The notes beneath the pieces are model-generated. The model saw only the letters and a program-made list of their open reading frames with translations. It was not told the DNA's origin and ran no database searches. A program made the translations under genes and the position numbers. A stretch of DNA of 64,000 bases. It comes from Anastatus disparis (lineage: Eukaryota > Arthropoda > Insecta > Hymenoptera > Eupelmidae). How positions within the stretch are numbered: the stretch's first letter is position 1; each line of letters opens with the position of its first letter. The stretch covers positions 3,410,001-3,474,000 of the forward strand of contig JAFFSR010000239.1 in assembly GCA_017163975.1 (NCBI GenBank). Reading direction: 5' to 3'. This document shows positions 1-12,251 of the stretch, piece by piece.

Positions 1-360
1 TTCTACGTGCAATGTAGTAACGGCTAGTTCTATAAGCTTCGACGTATATATCCAATGCTATTTTATTTTTACTTTGCCCTTTCCACCAATACCAAACGTA
101 GCGGCAGCAGCAGCAGCATTTCTTTTTTTTTCCTCCTTTTTTTTGTCACTCTTATATCTCTATCACCTTTTACCAATATAAAAGCAACGAAATTCTCAAG
201 CGACAAATTCAGTACATTTTCCACACTGCTACCTTATACAAGCGTTATATTAGCAAGCACTTTTTTTTGTTAACGCGAGAGCCGCTGGGTTTCTTTTTAC
301 GCGATTTTACGAGAATTTGTTTTAGAAGTTTCTAGTGATCCAAGAGCTGAGATACAAAAG

Positions 361-514
361 GTAATATACGAAATGTTTTATCAATGCATATAATTTAGAA
401 AATTTTAATGAACGATTATTGAGATTTGTTTGTTCATTACATTAAGTTATTGGTAAAAAATAAAAAGTTATTTTTAATTTTATTTTTTTAATGTCATACA
501 CATTTTTCTTTCAG
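361..514 (+). other. 5' UTR intron of the secreted acidic protein gene
   Basis: A donor (aaaag, then gtaata) at 361 and a pyrimidine-rich acceptor (ttctttcag) ending at 514 bracket 154 bp that separate a leader exon from the coding exon. The first ATG lies 54 nt after the acceptor. The leader exon start is not defined; a TATAAG-like string at about 31 could be its core promoter, but that is weak. Confidence 0.5.
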
Positions 515-567
515 GACTTTGAAATTTTTCATATACTTATGACCTTGTCAAACAATTGATAAAAAAA

Positions 568-972
568 ATGAGGAATTTAACAAGAGCATGTCTTATCATT
601 AGTACGTGCTGCATAATGGTATTGCACGCGTACACAATTGGAGAACGGGAGGATCAATCCTCGGAAACGACGCAAGAAGCAGGTGACTTTGACTTTGATA
701 ATTTCGATGCGGACAGTAACAATAAAGACGATAATGAAGAAAGCGTCGAGGATAATGCACCAAAAGGCAAACTTGAGCCGGAAGCGGAAATGTTACCAGC
801 AAATTATAAAGGTGTTAAACCGCCTGGCGTCGATCACATGGAAATGACGCGAGAAGTGAAAATTGATGAATTAAAGTCCGAGCCGAGTAACAAAAAACTG
901 AGCGTTAAAAATCGATCGATAGCCGATGAGCGGAAACCTTCGTTTTATGCTTCAAATTATAGATTTTACTAG
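568..972 (+). CDS. Small secreted acidic protein of unknown function
   Basis: This is a 134-residue protein that I do not recognise. The frame is open from a TTG at 556, but the first ATG is at 568. From there it reads MRNLTRACLIISTCCIMVLHA, a good signal peptide (about residues 1-21). The mature part is rich in Asp, Glu, Asn and Ser (residues about 25-60, including FDFDNFDAD), followed by a charged Lys/Glu segment. It ends in a Tyr/Phe-rich tail (FYASNYRFY). There are no cysteines after the signal peptide and no membrane segment, so a soluble, largely disordered secreted protein or prohormone-like protein is likely. Single basic residues occur, but no clear amidation site (G-K/R-R). Codon use looks normal for a gene, unlike the surrounding AT-rich DNA. 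A 5' UTR intron lies just upstream and a poly-A signal about 200 nt downstream. Confidence 0.65.
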   Translation: MRNLTRACLIISTCCIMVLHAYTIGEREDQSSETTQEAGDFDFDNFDADSNNKDDNEESVEDNAPKGKLEPEAEMLPANYKGVKPPGVDHMEMTREVKIDELKSEPSNKKLSVKNRSIADERKPSFYASNYRFY

Positions 973-1169
973 ATACTTTTAAGAGAGATGCCTGATTTCT
1001 TTTTTTTTACTTTAATCTAATATAATATGTTTTTTTTCTTAATTTATAGTTTATATAAGACTGATGAAAGATTCGTGCAAAAATTATTGCATAAATACTC
1101 ATTGACTATTTGTTCTTTATTTTTTATACTTCTTGCATTGTTTTATTTTTTTATGAATTCATTGTTTTG

Positions 1170-1175
1170 AATAAA
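1170..1175 (+). terminator. Poly-A signal (AATAAA)
   Basis: AATAAA lies about 200 nt after the stop of the secreted acidic protein gene, followed by a TG-rich stretch. Confidence 0.45.
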
Positions 1176-3291
1176 ATGTTTTGCATTGATATAATGTGGT
1201 AATTATTTTAACCTTTTCCGAATCCCTTAATTATAATTTCAAAATTTTTATTCATTCTAACTAATACCAAACTTTCACATATTTATATTCATTTAAATTA
1301 TTTAAATTATTAATTAATAGATATTAGAATTATTTATAAACACCAACTAATTAAGTAAAAAACATTTTTTTTTGTAAAATGTAAAAAAAGAACCAATCTA
1401 AATAATGAATAAGCTAATAATCCGCTAATTGGTATCTAATTAAAAAAAAAGGGTGAATCCAATCAATCAAATGAAAATTAATATTAAATGCATATACATA
1501 TCCGCGTTGAAAATTGGAGTTTGATATGAAGGAGTAGAGAGAAGTAGGATGAGAAAGAGAGGCGATCTAGTTTTACGCGTTAATGACACTTCCGTCGCTC
1601 TCTATGTATATATGTATATATAAGCTCATATAGGGTACTTCCTGCTGCAAGCTTCGTTTGCTTCGGCTTGTGCTCTGTTTACACGTCATAGCAGAGGCAT
1701 CGCTTGATTAATGGACATTAATAATGTTCTCATTGTCCTATAGCTTTCTCTCTTTATACACACCCAAGCTTCATTCTATAACCTTTTCCAAAAGATCTAG
1801 AGTTTGATATATAGCTTGTGTAATTTTTTTTAAGCTTAACAATATAACCGACGAAGGTGGGAGGGCTTTTGAATATTAACGTCTAAATAAAATTCACACT
1901 TGATAACTAATGAGCGATTCTAATCTTTGGGACGAAAATCTATGCATGACTATGAGTAGATTATTTTTTTCTTTTTTAATTCATGTAATTATCATTAATT
2001 TCAATTGCGAAACTAATTACTAATTTTATTATTTGTTAAACGAATTTGTTAAATGATTTACTAATTAGAGAATTGCAATTTGATTCTATTACAATTGAAC
2101 ATTCGTAAACGTACAAATTTATGATCATACAAATTAAATCAATAAAATGGAAATTAAATATTTAATTATGACAAGTAAAACGCGCGAAATATTCAATATT
2201 ATAAAAAAAATTTTCAATAAAAACGTGATATCATCGAAAAATATCTCAAACATCTCGAAGTTAGCAATTGCTTATTCGAATAATTCACATGTCGTCTCTG
2301 GCAGTGAGAGAGAGAGTTTTACCAGGCAAAGTTGGAACTTGTAAATTATATAGTCTCTTTTTGAAATAAACTTGGGAGAAGAAGAGAAAAAAAAAGAAGT
2401 AGCAGTGAACAACAAGTAAAATCGAATCTTCGACTTTTTCCCTTAGTAGAGTACCTTTATACAGAGGAAAAACTCAAGAGTAAAATCAGCAGCCAAAGAG
2501 AAAAGAGAGAGAGAGAAAAAGAGAAATAGATATCCCTTAGCTTTTTCTAGTGAAAAAGAAGCTTTCCTTCTTAGTCATAAATCATTCCCTTCTTCTTCTT
2601 CTACTTCTTCCTTTTTTTTTGATACCCTCTTTTCAATACTTTTAATATCTTAAGTTTGTTATTGATTTCCGTAAAAGTCCTTTATACCTTCTTTTGTCAA
2701 ATCATCAAATTTAAAACTTCCTGTATTAACGGAGAGAGAGAGAAAAAAGAGAGAAAACTCTCTCGTTCGTTCGTCGTCGTAGTTCTCAATAATACACTGA
2801 ATAATTGATTAAATAATTGACTGACACAATTTCCAATATCTTTGCGTCAGGACAAGAATGCTTTTAATTCTAAGAATAATTTTTGGAATTTGCATATTTC
2901 AGAAAAGTTTTCAATTGCACAAAAGATATTTATGGGAATTACTAAATCACAATGTTGCAAGAAATTCTATTCACTCGTTTTATATTTAATAAAAAAGGAA
3001 AATAATCATTTTGAACATTACAAATGTAATTCATTTTCATATAAAAATTTTAATGATATAACAAAATTATCTAAATCTAGTAATAATTAAAAATGATGAA
3101 TTCACTAGAATGTCAATTTGTTTATGGAACTGAAATATATCTTTGACGTAATAAACATGGCGCCATAGCCAACTACTATAATTTTTTTATAAAAAATATA
3201 TTTTAAAAAGTCATTTCAAAATGCCAGTGTAAATATTTCATGAATCAATAAAAAATTTAATCAAAATTGAAAAAGTTTTTAAAATATCAAC
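1176..3291. other. Intergenic, no gene seen
   Basis: This stretch is AT-rich with GAGAGA/CTCTCT tracts (about 2290-2320, 2500-2530, 2730-2765) and TATATA runs near 1605-1622. The open frames at 2147-2344 and 2842-3090 are AT-driven, the second lacks an ATG start, and I see no similarity to known families. Confidence 0.5.
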
Positions 3292-4884
3292 ATGACACGA
3301 ATATTTCAGCGATTAATATCAAACAATTTAATAAAGCATAACCTCACTCGTCAATTAACCTGTCGATCACCTCCAGTTAGTATAAACAAATGTTATTTAT
3401 TTACATTTTGGTGTGTAGTAAAGAAACTTTATTACAGCGATACTAATAAGCAACAATAATTATTGTGTATTGTAAATTGTAAATTTATTATATAAACAAA
3501 TAAATAAATAATAATTATAAATAAACAAACGTGTCTGTAAATTTTATCAAATAGATACTAAAAAATAAATAATAACTCAATTTCGGTTTGATTTATTGAA
3601 AACTTTTATTGGAAAATAATAAATACTATATATTTGTAAATTAATTTTGCATTTGTAAATATTTTCATCGACTTGCTCACTTGTCACAAGGTGTGCAAGA
3701 AATAACCTGAATTTTAAAACATAAGATGAAAAATGATTTAAAAATAAAATTAATCCTTAGGTACCAGATTACAAAACGCGAATAGCATACTCACACGACT
3801 ATGATAAAATAATGGACTTTATGGTGGAAACGTATTTAAAAACCGAGCCATCGATAGTGAACCTTGGTTGTTTGGACGCGACAAATAGTCCGTTATTAAT
3901 CCATCTGATGCACATAAATATACGCGAAGGTCTGACAATAATAGCCGAGGACTCGTCGACAAATTGTATCGTCGGTGCAGCGGTTAATATTGACACAAGA
4001 CGTAACGATAGCGAGAGAGTTCGGCAATTAGCCGAATGCTGCGAGCCTGGACCAGCTAGCGATCTTATTGGCTTCTTTTCATTTTGTTCACAACAAGCCG
4101 ATCCTTGGAATGTTTATTGTGTCGATAGTGTGTTCGAGTGCGCGCATGTTGCTGTATCACCGGATCATCAAAACTGCGGTATTGCCAAAAGACTTATCGA
4201 GGATAGTTGGATATTAGCGAGAGATATTAATAGCTTGGTTTTTAGAATTGATTGCAGTAGCAAGTAAGGCTAGGATTTTTTTAATATATTTAGAGAAAAT
4301 TGTTAAATTTTTATTATTTTTTTTTAATCTAACTATATTTAAACGTGAAATTCTTTACACTTTTGAAATTGATAATTTATGGCTCAAATTGTTTAAAATT
4401 GATCTTTCTTTTTTTCTTTGAGCAAAAAATTTAATATTCAAGAATTTTGAAACATTCTATTTTATTAATATTACATGCATAATTACCGAATTCCAGTGAA
4501 CTCGCCGTTAATTTTTACATTAAAACTCAAAAGTTATGCACGAGATATTAATTAAAATGTTTTCTTTTCACATTAAGGTTAAAAAATCTACAACCACAAA
4601 TTTTCAATACAAAGTATTAGTTATAATTTTTCTAAAAAAAATAATTGACATCATTTAATACAGCATTTATTTCCTTTTTACCCAGATACACAGCAAAAAT
4701 AGCTAAAGACTTTAATTGGAGATGCATATTTTCATATCCGTATCGCCGTTACTTCGACAACGGTGATTTCGTATTTAAAAATGTCCAAGAACCACACACG
4801 GAGATGAAAATTTACGTCGATCGTATAAAAAATTACAAAAACTATCGTCCGCCGATCAAAGGTAAAAAATGTAAAAGTTGTTAA
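3292..4884 (+). CDS. GNAT N-acetyltransferase, insect AANAT-like
   Basis: Three exons: 3292-3375, 3761-4263 and 4686-4884 (introns gttagt...cttag in phase 0 and gtaagg...cccag in phase 2). Together they encode 261 residues. Exon 2 opens upstream of its first ATG (3812) with VPDYKTRIAYSHDYDKIMDF, which matches the usual start of insect arylalkylamine/dopamine N-acetyltransferase-like proteins, so the 5' exon is needed. The acetyl-CoA binding motif A is at about residues 160-173 (VSPDHQNCGIAKRL, with the Q-x-x-G-x-A loop). The family moves an acetyl group from acetyl-CoA to an amine, in insects often dopamine, serotonin or octopamine; the substrate cannot be told from sequence. The short first exon (MTRIFQRLISNN...) is Arg/Ser/Asn-rich and lacks acidic residues, so it could be a mitochondrial presequence. 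The C-terminus is Lys-rich and ends CKSC. The first exon is the least certain part. Confidence 0.8.
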
Positions 4885-4987
4885 AAAGAAAAGTTTGTTG
4901 TAACGTGAATGATGATTTAAAAAATTGTAAAACATTAATGTAAAGAAAATCAGTAAAATATAAACTTGTACACGTGCACCTATCAAA

Positions 4988-4993
4988 AATAAA
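4988..4993 (+). terminator. Poly-A signal (AATAAA)
   Basis: AATAAA about 100 nt downstream of the acetyltransferase stop codon. Confidence 0.5.
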
Positions 4994-7900
4994 TTTATTA
5001 AAACATCGACGAAATTTAATGTAATCAAAAAATTTTAATTAAATTGCCGCATCGGTAAATAAAGAACGAAAATTCTCTATTTACTGATACAACATAGAGC
5101 TAAAATTACAACGACAAAAAATGGATAAAAATTAAACTCTCTCGACTTGCACGGTACATATTTATCGTGAAAATATAGAATTTTCTAAAAGAAAATAATT
5201 AATCTAGAAGCAGTACTATACGAAATAAAATATAAAGCACGCATGGTACATAGTAAAAATTTGACACATAGCACTGTATACATCGTATAAAGGATATAGT
5301 TGAAGGGACTCTCGGTGAAGAGTAAAGAGAGAGAGAGAGAGAAAGAATTGCAATGTGAAGAGTATATTAGGGAAGAAGGAGAAAAGACAAGAGTCTGACG
5401 TTATTTGCTCGAAGCTAAGAGAGAAGAGCAGAGCGTATACGCGCAAGCTTTGGAGGACAGAGTAATTAAAGTTCGGTAGCATCTCCTCGGCAGTTTACTT
5501 AAATCTCTGAGCTCACTCTCGCTTCACTCTCTTTCTCTCTCAGTCACTCCAGTCTCTTTCTCTCCGCAATTGCAAGGCATGTTTGCGGAACGTACAGCAA
5601 ACTCTTGGCGGCGTGTGCGCGGTGCTGGTGTAGCTTCACCTTTTTGTCTATCGTTTCTACTATATATTCTCTCTGTCTTTATCTTTCTCTATATATGTAC
5701 TAAACTTGGATGGACATACAGGGATGAGCCTTTCTAACATTTTCGTTTTCGTGCAGGGAGAGGGACTAACGTTTAACGTTTTACTTCTTCATACTGAAAA
5801 TAGCTTTACCTTTAATTTTACGTATATGTGCTGAGAGAAAGCCAAGATGAAAAAGCTTCTAAATCTCATTTTCTACGAGTATCCAGTATCCAGACTTATT
5901 CTGATAATTAAAATTACGATCTTCCTACATTAACTTCATTGTTTTGCACTCAGACTATTTTAATTTTTTTTTTTGGGAATGTTACAAATAAAGTTCTTAT
6001 TTTTTTTTTTATATAATTTTTTAAGACAAATGAAATTTTATTTTGTATTGTAATAGCCAACCTACTTTTAACAATAATTGATTATAATTAATTTAAGGTA
6101 ATTTGAACTTTTGAAATAATTTTAAAAAATTTTTTCTCTTTTTATCTTTGAATTTTATTAGAAACAACTGTTTATTATTAATTTAAGCTTAAGATTTATA
6201 AATAATTTATGAACAAAGATGTGATGTATGGATTAGTAATTCAATAATTTAACAATTTTAAATTTATAGATAATTAAAACGTTAAAATCATTAAATATAT
6301 CGGGTTATGCATCGGCACGTATTTCAAATACTTACGATCTATTATTAATATTTAATAAATGCTTGGATTATTAATTAATTAACGATTCACGTCAAAATTT
6401 TAGTTATAACGTTATTTACAATGCGATTCATTGATAGTTAGCTTAAAAATCCATAAATTATTGTTTCGTCAAAATATATTTCATTGATTTAATGTCAATT
6501 GCACATTTTTACAGAAGTACTTTGGAAGCTTTTATTGAATAATTTATTCATTATTGATAAAATTTTGAATTTATTAAATAAAATATACTGTTTGAAAAGC
6601 TTTAATGTTAATTAATATTTTTAACTGTAATCTACCTGTATTTCATAAAAATATGAATATTTGTTTTTGAACGTAGAAAAAAGTATACTTTTTTTTCTAA
6701 ATGTTTAGTTGAAAAAACAAATTGATCGAAATTACAAAGAAAGCACTTCCTTTAGTTAATGAAAATTCTAAAACTAAGTATAAATAGTAGACTAAAATCA
6801 TAATTTTACAAGTAGAATGAACCTATGTTATGTAACAGTAAAATTATTCGTCATTAAGCATTCATTGTATGAAAAAATTCTTAAAAAAAAAGGAAACTTT
6901 GTCTCGTTCAAATAAAAGCTATATAAAGCACGAATAATGGATCCGTGTTTGTTCAAACGAGCGTCCTATGGCAGAAGTTTGAAGTGTGCATAATAGAAAA
7001 GAAAAGAGTTGGAAAAAAAGAAACGTAGAAATTCCTGTTGGTTTGGGGATCCAGCAGAAGAAGGTTGGTTAGCAAAAAAAAAGGAAAAATAGATAGAGAA
7101 AAAAATAAGGAACAAACAGAAAAAACAAGTAGTAGCCATAGCGAAATGGGCAGTAGTCGTACGTTGGGCTGTGTGTGCCACTGCTGCTGCTGCCTTTGGG
7201 CACGAACCGTAAGGCGACAAAATCCAATTCTTTCAACCGGTTAGTACTGTCCGCTGCACCTGCTAAGACATCTGGACGTTGAGAGAAGAGAGGAGAACGA
7301 AGAAAAGAAGAAGCGAGCAAGCTCGAGGTTTACATTTCAACGAGCCAGCGTAGAAAACTTCTATCTTGCTTTTTTTTTTTCTTATAACTCTCTTTCTATC
7401 CCACACACATACACTCTGTACCCTTTCCTTTCTTCTCTTTAACTTCTTTTCCTATTCTTCCTTTTTTTTTTACTTACTTTATTTATTGCAGCAGTTCTTT
7501 CCCTTTTTTTTCTCTTCTTTGCCAAGTGCCCCCGCGACTTTTGCCTTGTTCTTTCAGGATGAAACAAAACCTTATTTTCACCTCTGACTCGGTTGTTCTT
7601 TCTTTTTTAATTTATTTTTTTCTTTATTTCTTTCCTTAATCTCATTTAAAAATTTCTCTAATTATCAAACTTAAAACTTCAGGACATGTATCAACTTGAG
7701 AAACTTAAACATTTATGAGACTTTTATTTAGCAAATTATCAACTTATCAAATTTTATTTTTATAATTTTTTTTTAATATTTGAAAATTTTTCTAACATTA
7801 GAAAGTTAAATTATTTAATGCTAGATAGTTTAAAATAAATTTAAGATATCTCATACGATATGTGTCGCATTTATACGTCTATGCTAGGAACATTTTTTTT

Positions 7901-9247
7901 TAATTTCAGATTTTTCGGTTTAAAAAATGATTTATTTAAACTAATCATTATTAAATAGAGTATATTGAGTTAAAAGTTGAGTGTAAAAATTCGCACAAGG
8001 TGTACAAAATCATTCGAAAAGTATGTAAATTTCTTAAAAATATGAATGACAATAGATATTCAGTATGTGAAAATGAACGAAAAAAGTCTTCATAAAAGTG
8101 ATTTTTTATTGCTATATTACGAATTTAGCTACACAATATACTTTTTTCTATAAAAATGTGTATTAAAATATCACTTTTTTTAGACAATTTTTTCTCCAAT
8201 TTTTAATAACAACTTTACTTTTTTGCATTATTATTAGATTCATTCAAAGAATATTTTCCTTTAATTTTAAAAGCAACTGTCTGAAACAAAAATAATACAT
8301 AAATAGCGGGCAAATTAATTTTTAAAACGTCTAGAATAAAATATTTTCTTTTTAATATTTTGTACTTAGCTATTATTAAGCTTAGCTTTTAATTTAACGT
8401 GCTATTCGGTTAAGGAAGTTGGAAAAAAATTCAACATTTTATTCTTATTATACATAGATATATTTTATTACTGTAATATAATTTAACCGTAGTGTATCCA
8501 AGATAGCGAAGTTAGAAAGAAATAACTTAAATACGTAATAATGAAATTCTCCTGGGTGCTGGTGAAAAAAGCTCGACACCTCTCTTGGAAAGCTTTAACA
8601 GCGTGACAATGTTTTTTATCAACCTTTATTGTATATATAGATATATATGAGTTGAACAAAGCTTCGAGCTATAACAATAGTCTCCATTATAAACGTGAGG
8701 GGGAGGAAGAGAGAACCGTAGCTTCTTGTTTCTACATGGTCTCTAGGCTATGAGCCAGCTCCTATGGAACGACGATAAACCATCTTTTTCAACAAGAACA
8801 GCCCATCTTCCCCTACCCACCTCATCCCAGTGTAATATAGCTACGCCGAACGAGTATCATAATATTGTCAAGCTATCCGTACCAGATGCTGAAATTTCGT
8901 TTTGGGCTAGCCAATATTCTGTCCTTTAATGACAGTAAGAACAATGTTGTATGATAATATATATAGATATAAAAAAAAGACATAATGTTTTCTACTGAAA
9001 TTACTTTACGAAAATTATGCTAATCATGATATTGAGAGCGTGATAAATTATCACAAAATTTAATTAAAATTTTATAACAAAATCAATAATATCGAAATTT
9101 TTGATAAATATTTTTGTGATGGAATTTTCGCTTTTGAAAAATTTTTAACTGTTATCATAGAATAAAAGGAACTTTGCCAATTAGCGCATAGTTTCGTGAA
9201 AATTTAATCATGCATTGCAAAACTAGATTCTTTGAATAATAGAATAA
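4994..9247. other. Intergenic, no gene seen
   Basis: AT-rich DNA with (GA)n near 5325-5345, CT-rich tracts at about 5515-5560 and 7375-7510, and long A/T runs. Less AT-rich patches at 5560-5640, 7140-7270 and 8690-8930 have no open frame that looks coding. They may be regulatory, but nothing specific was recognised. Confidence 0.45.
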
Positions 9248-9253
9248 ATTTTA
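9248..9253 (-). terminator. Possible poly-A signal (AATAAA on minus strand)
   Basis: TTTATT on the plus strand, about 420 nt beyond the stop of the first histidine-rich gene. An ATTAAA variant lies nearer at 9383-9388. Either could serve. Confidence 0.3.
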
Positions 9254-9673
9254 TTGAAATAAAACATTCTCTTCTGTAAATATACTAGAGTTATTTTAAA
9301 TATGATAAAAATGAGAATAGGAAAAGAGGAGGATGGGAATAAAATTATTATAGTAAAAATGTATTCATTAATAAAAAGTTACTTTAATATATGTATAAGT
9401 ATACGCATAGGTGTACATTTATATATATTAATTCTTACAAAAAATGCATAACTCGAAAATATCGAAGTTCTCGAGAATTAACGTACGTGCTACTCGGAAT
9501 CTTAAACTAAATAACGACATTAAAACACAATTGCTTGGCTATGAAATCAGTATGACAAACTTTAAAATATAAATCTCAACACAATAGTCAACAAATAATG
9601 TGAGCTTCGATGCTGGAAGGAACGAAGTAGCAAAATAAAAATATTGTAAAAGAATAAAGTCTTAATGAGGGAA

Positions 9674-10432
9674 TCAATGTCCCTTTTTGTGATGCCAGTG
9701 CTTATGATCTTCGTGACCGCCCTTCTTGCCGTAGCTGTGGTGATGATGATGATGATCATGATGACCACCGTCTTTCTTGTGTCCCTTGTGGTCGTGATGA
9801 TGATGTCCTTTCTCATGATGACCCTTCTTACCGTGATGATGATCATGATGGCCCTTGTGATGATGACCCTTCTTGTGATGACCACCCTTCTTGTGATGAT
9901 GCTCGTGATGATGACCACCGTGATCCTCGTGATGACCGTGGTCGTGATGTTCATCGTAGAATTCTTTGTCCTTTTTGAATTCATCTAATTTGTGGACCTC
10001 GTGGTGACCTTTGGTGCTGTGGCCTTTGCCAAAGTGCCCTTTTTCATGGAATTTATGTCCCTTTTCACCCTTTTCGCCTTTGTGATGTTCGTGATGGTGG
10101 CCATCGTCGTGGTGATGATGTTTTTTGTGTCCTCCTTCTTCGTCATAGTGGTGGTGATGGCCTTCCTTGTCGTGATGGCCCTTTTCACCCTTGTGATGTT
10201 CATGATGATGTTTGTATCCTTTGTGACCTTTATCTCCATGCTCGTGATGATGATCTTCATGGGATTCGCCGCCATGGCCTTCCGAATGATGATGACCTTT
10301 ATGATGATGCGATGCCGCGGGTATTAAATCCAATTCCTCAAGTCCATGAGGCGATATGCCACGACACTGTACATAACTAATGGCTAGCGCAAGCCCAAGA
10401 GCTAGCATACACCCTAAGGTTCCTAGCCTCAT
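9674..10432 (-). CDS. Secreted histidine-rich protein 1
   Basis: An intronless 252-residue protein. Residues 1-24 (MRLGTLGCMLALGLALAISYVQC) form a signal peptide. The short linker ELDLIPAASHHHKGHHH is shared with the neighbouring gene at 12252. The rest is low complexity: about one residue in three is His, arranged as HHH, HHK and GHH blocks mixed with Gly, Lys, Glu and Asp. The only less repetitive stretch is about residues 140-165 (VHKLDEFKKDKEFYDEHH), which is also the part best kept in the paralogue. Dense His blocks suggest binding of Zn, Cu, Ni or haem, or a pH-responsive extracellular or cuticle role; that is inference. Insect proteins of this kind are often labelled 'histidine-rich glycoprotein-like' and may belong to the insect DUF4779 group; a profile search would decide. 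It lies in the same orientation as its paralogue 1.8 kb upstream. Confidence 0.85.
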   Translation of the reverse strand: MRLGTLGCMLALGLALAISYVQCRGISPHGLEELDLIPAASHHHKGHHHSEGHGGESHEDHHHEHGDKGHKGYKHHHEHHKGEKGHHDKEGHHHHYDEEGGHKKHHHHDDGHHHEHHKGEKGEKGHKFHEKGHFGKGHSTKGHHEVHKLDEFKKDKEFYDEHHDHGHHEDHGGHHHEHHHKKGGHHKKGHHHKGHHDHHHGKKGHHEKGHHHHDHKGHKKDGGHHDHHHHHHSYGKKGGHEDHKHWHHKKGH

Positions 10433-10570
10433 CTCAAAAATTTTTCTAAGCTACAAGTAGCTGGAAAATTTCTATGAAAGATCAATGCAATAGGAAAGAA
10501 AAAGTCCAAAGCAACCGACTGCTTTGAGAGTTGATAGCGTTGTGCACAGGCTAGATCGTTATGCGGCCGA

Positions 10571-10580
10571 TTATATATAT
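10571..10580 (-). promoter_or_regulatory. TATA box of histidine-rich gene 1
   Basis: The minus strand reads atatatataa about 140 nt upstream of the ATG at 10432. This would place the start of transcription near 10540-10550 and give a 5' UTR of about 110 nt. The box is less canonical than those of the two sister genes. Confidence 0.4.
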
Positions 10581-10647
10581 TACTATCCAATAGCCCCCTA
10601 GTAGAGAATTCGTTGACGACAGGCCGTTGTAATATTCGGGAAGCCAT

Positions 10648-12108
10648 TTAGTTATTTCTTTTGCTCTCTTGGGATATACATATATACATAGATTGGCCGC
10701 TATAGTTATATTATTCTTAGGTATAAGCTTAGTTCCAAGTCGATAGCCCGTTACGAAAGCGCTGTCTCCTTAACCTGCTTAAAATAATTTCAGTAGCGCT
10801 ACACCGCACACCCGCCACGCTGAGTTAACACGCCGCACTCGCGACTTATGCAACTCAACTTGAAATCGTTGATCTTGCTTAAATTCCCCTCGCATTTCTC
10901 ACGATTTCACTAAGATATGTTTTTTTTCTTTATATACTTTTTTTTCTCCGCTTTTGTTTTTGCAAATGACAAATCATTTCTACATAATGGAATTGTTTGA
11001 TCATGAAAATTTCAAATTCTAGTAAATTCCTTGGCATCTGTTTCTTTAACTTTTCATACCAATAGATACACCTATGACTAATGAAAATTTAATGTTTTGA
11101 TAGCGTAATTAATGTAATAAGAGCTTTCATTGTTACAGGAAGATTATCCGCACGGTAATAACATCCGCTTTTGTTTGAAAAAATTTTCACGACAAAATAT
11201 CATCGATTGACGTGACGCGAGAAGTAGGAAGTCCTGTTTCCTTTTTTTACGACAGCATATATAGTATAGTATGATATATAGTATCAAGCATTTCTTCATA
11301 ATAAAACTCAAGAAAAAATTTACTAAATTAATCTTTTATTGATGGTTTTTTTTGGTAAAAATTAAGCCTTTTTCAAATCTATTTTTTCTGAAATCACAAA
11401 GAACAATATAGCCTTGCTTTTATATCTCATTATGCGTATATTATGTATTGGCGGTAATACATTAATTAACTTTCGTAAAATTATGTAGGCACATTTTTAA
11501 ACGAGCTGCCTGTACGCTCAGGTTTTAATACATATGGTTATACAAACATAAACAAAATGATTTTATATACTTGGCATTGCATTGTTTGGCTTAAATTGAA
11601 TTACCTTTTGCACGCGAAAATTTTGGCATACAGACTGTTCTATTTTTAAAACAAATATAAATCTTTTGAAAATTTAATTTGAACAATAACATCACCAGAA
11701 AATAAAATTTATCTCTCATAGCGTATAGAATTATTTTTTTAAAATAACAGCTAGAGTTAGAAAGCTTTTGAAAAAGTTATTGTATTCACTTTATCTTTGA
11801 AAATTTTAATTTTATACTGATGTTGTGAAAATATATTAATTCTATCCATGAAAATGACATTTAAATATTTAGGTTTTCATGATCAATAGAAAATATCAAT
11901 GGAAAATTTTAATTGAAAATAATAAAGAAATAATTAAATTTACTGTATGATATTTAAAAATGAAAAGTTTAATTAAAACAAATAGTATATTGAGAAAAAA
12001 ATTCGCATGAATAATCGACTAATTGAAATATTGACAGATTAATAAGGGAATGAGGAAGGATAAATAAAATAAGAGAGCTGAAACACAGAATGATTTGTTA
12101 TTTAACGT
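10648..12108. other. Gap between the two histidine-rich genes
   Basis: The part next to gene 1 (about 10680-10880) is less AT-rich and probably its upstream control region. The rest is AT-rich with no coding signal. Confidence 0.4.
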
Positions 12109-12114
12109 TTTATT
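12109..12114 (-). terminator. Poly-A signal of histidine-rich gene 2
   Basis: AATAAA on the minus strand (TTTATT on plus), about 140 nt after the stop codon. Confidence 0.5.
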
Positions 12115-12251
12115 AAAAGAATATATAACAATTAAATAAGAGCGTACAATAAGCTCGTATACATTTCGCGATTAATAAAGTATGAACACGGTTAGTTATA
12201 ACATATATATATATATATACGGTGGCACGGATCGATAAAAATAAATGGGTA

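Noticed and set aside
55..273. 72-codon ATG frame at the left edge
   Set aside because: Poly-T driven (Phe/Leu/Ser-rich), overlaps the probable 5' UTR exon and has no recognisable features.
2842..3090. 82-codon open frame
   Set aside because: No ATG start; AT-driven Lys/Asn/Phe composition, no similarity.
9665..10327. Met/Val-rich open frames opposite histidine-rich gene 1
   Set aside because: Mirror images of His (CAT/CAC) codons; composition artefact.
10429..10647. 72-codon frame starting upstream of the TATA box of histidine-rich gene 1 and overlapping its ATG
   Set aside because: It begins upstream of the predicted transcription start, so it is not in the mRNA; the overlap looks accidental.
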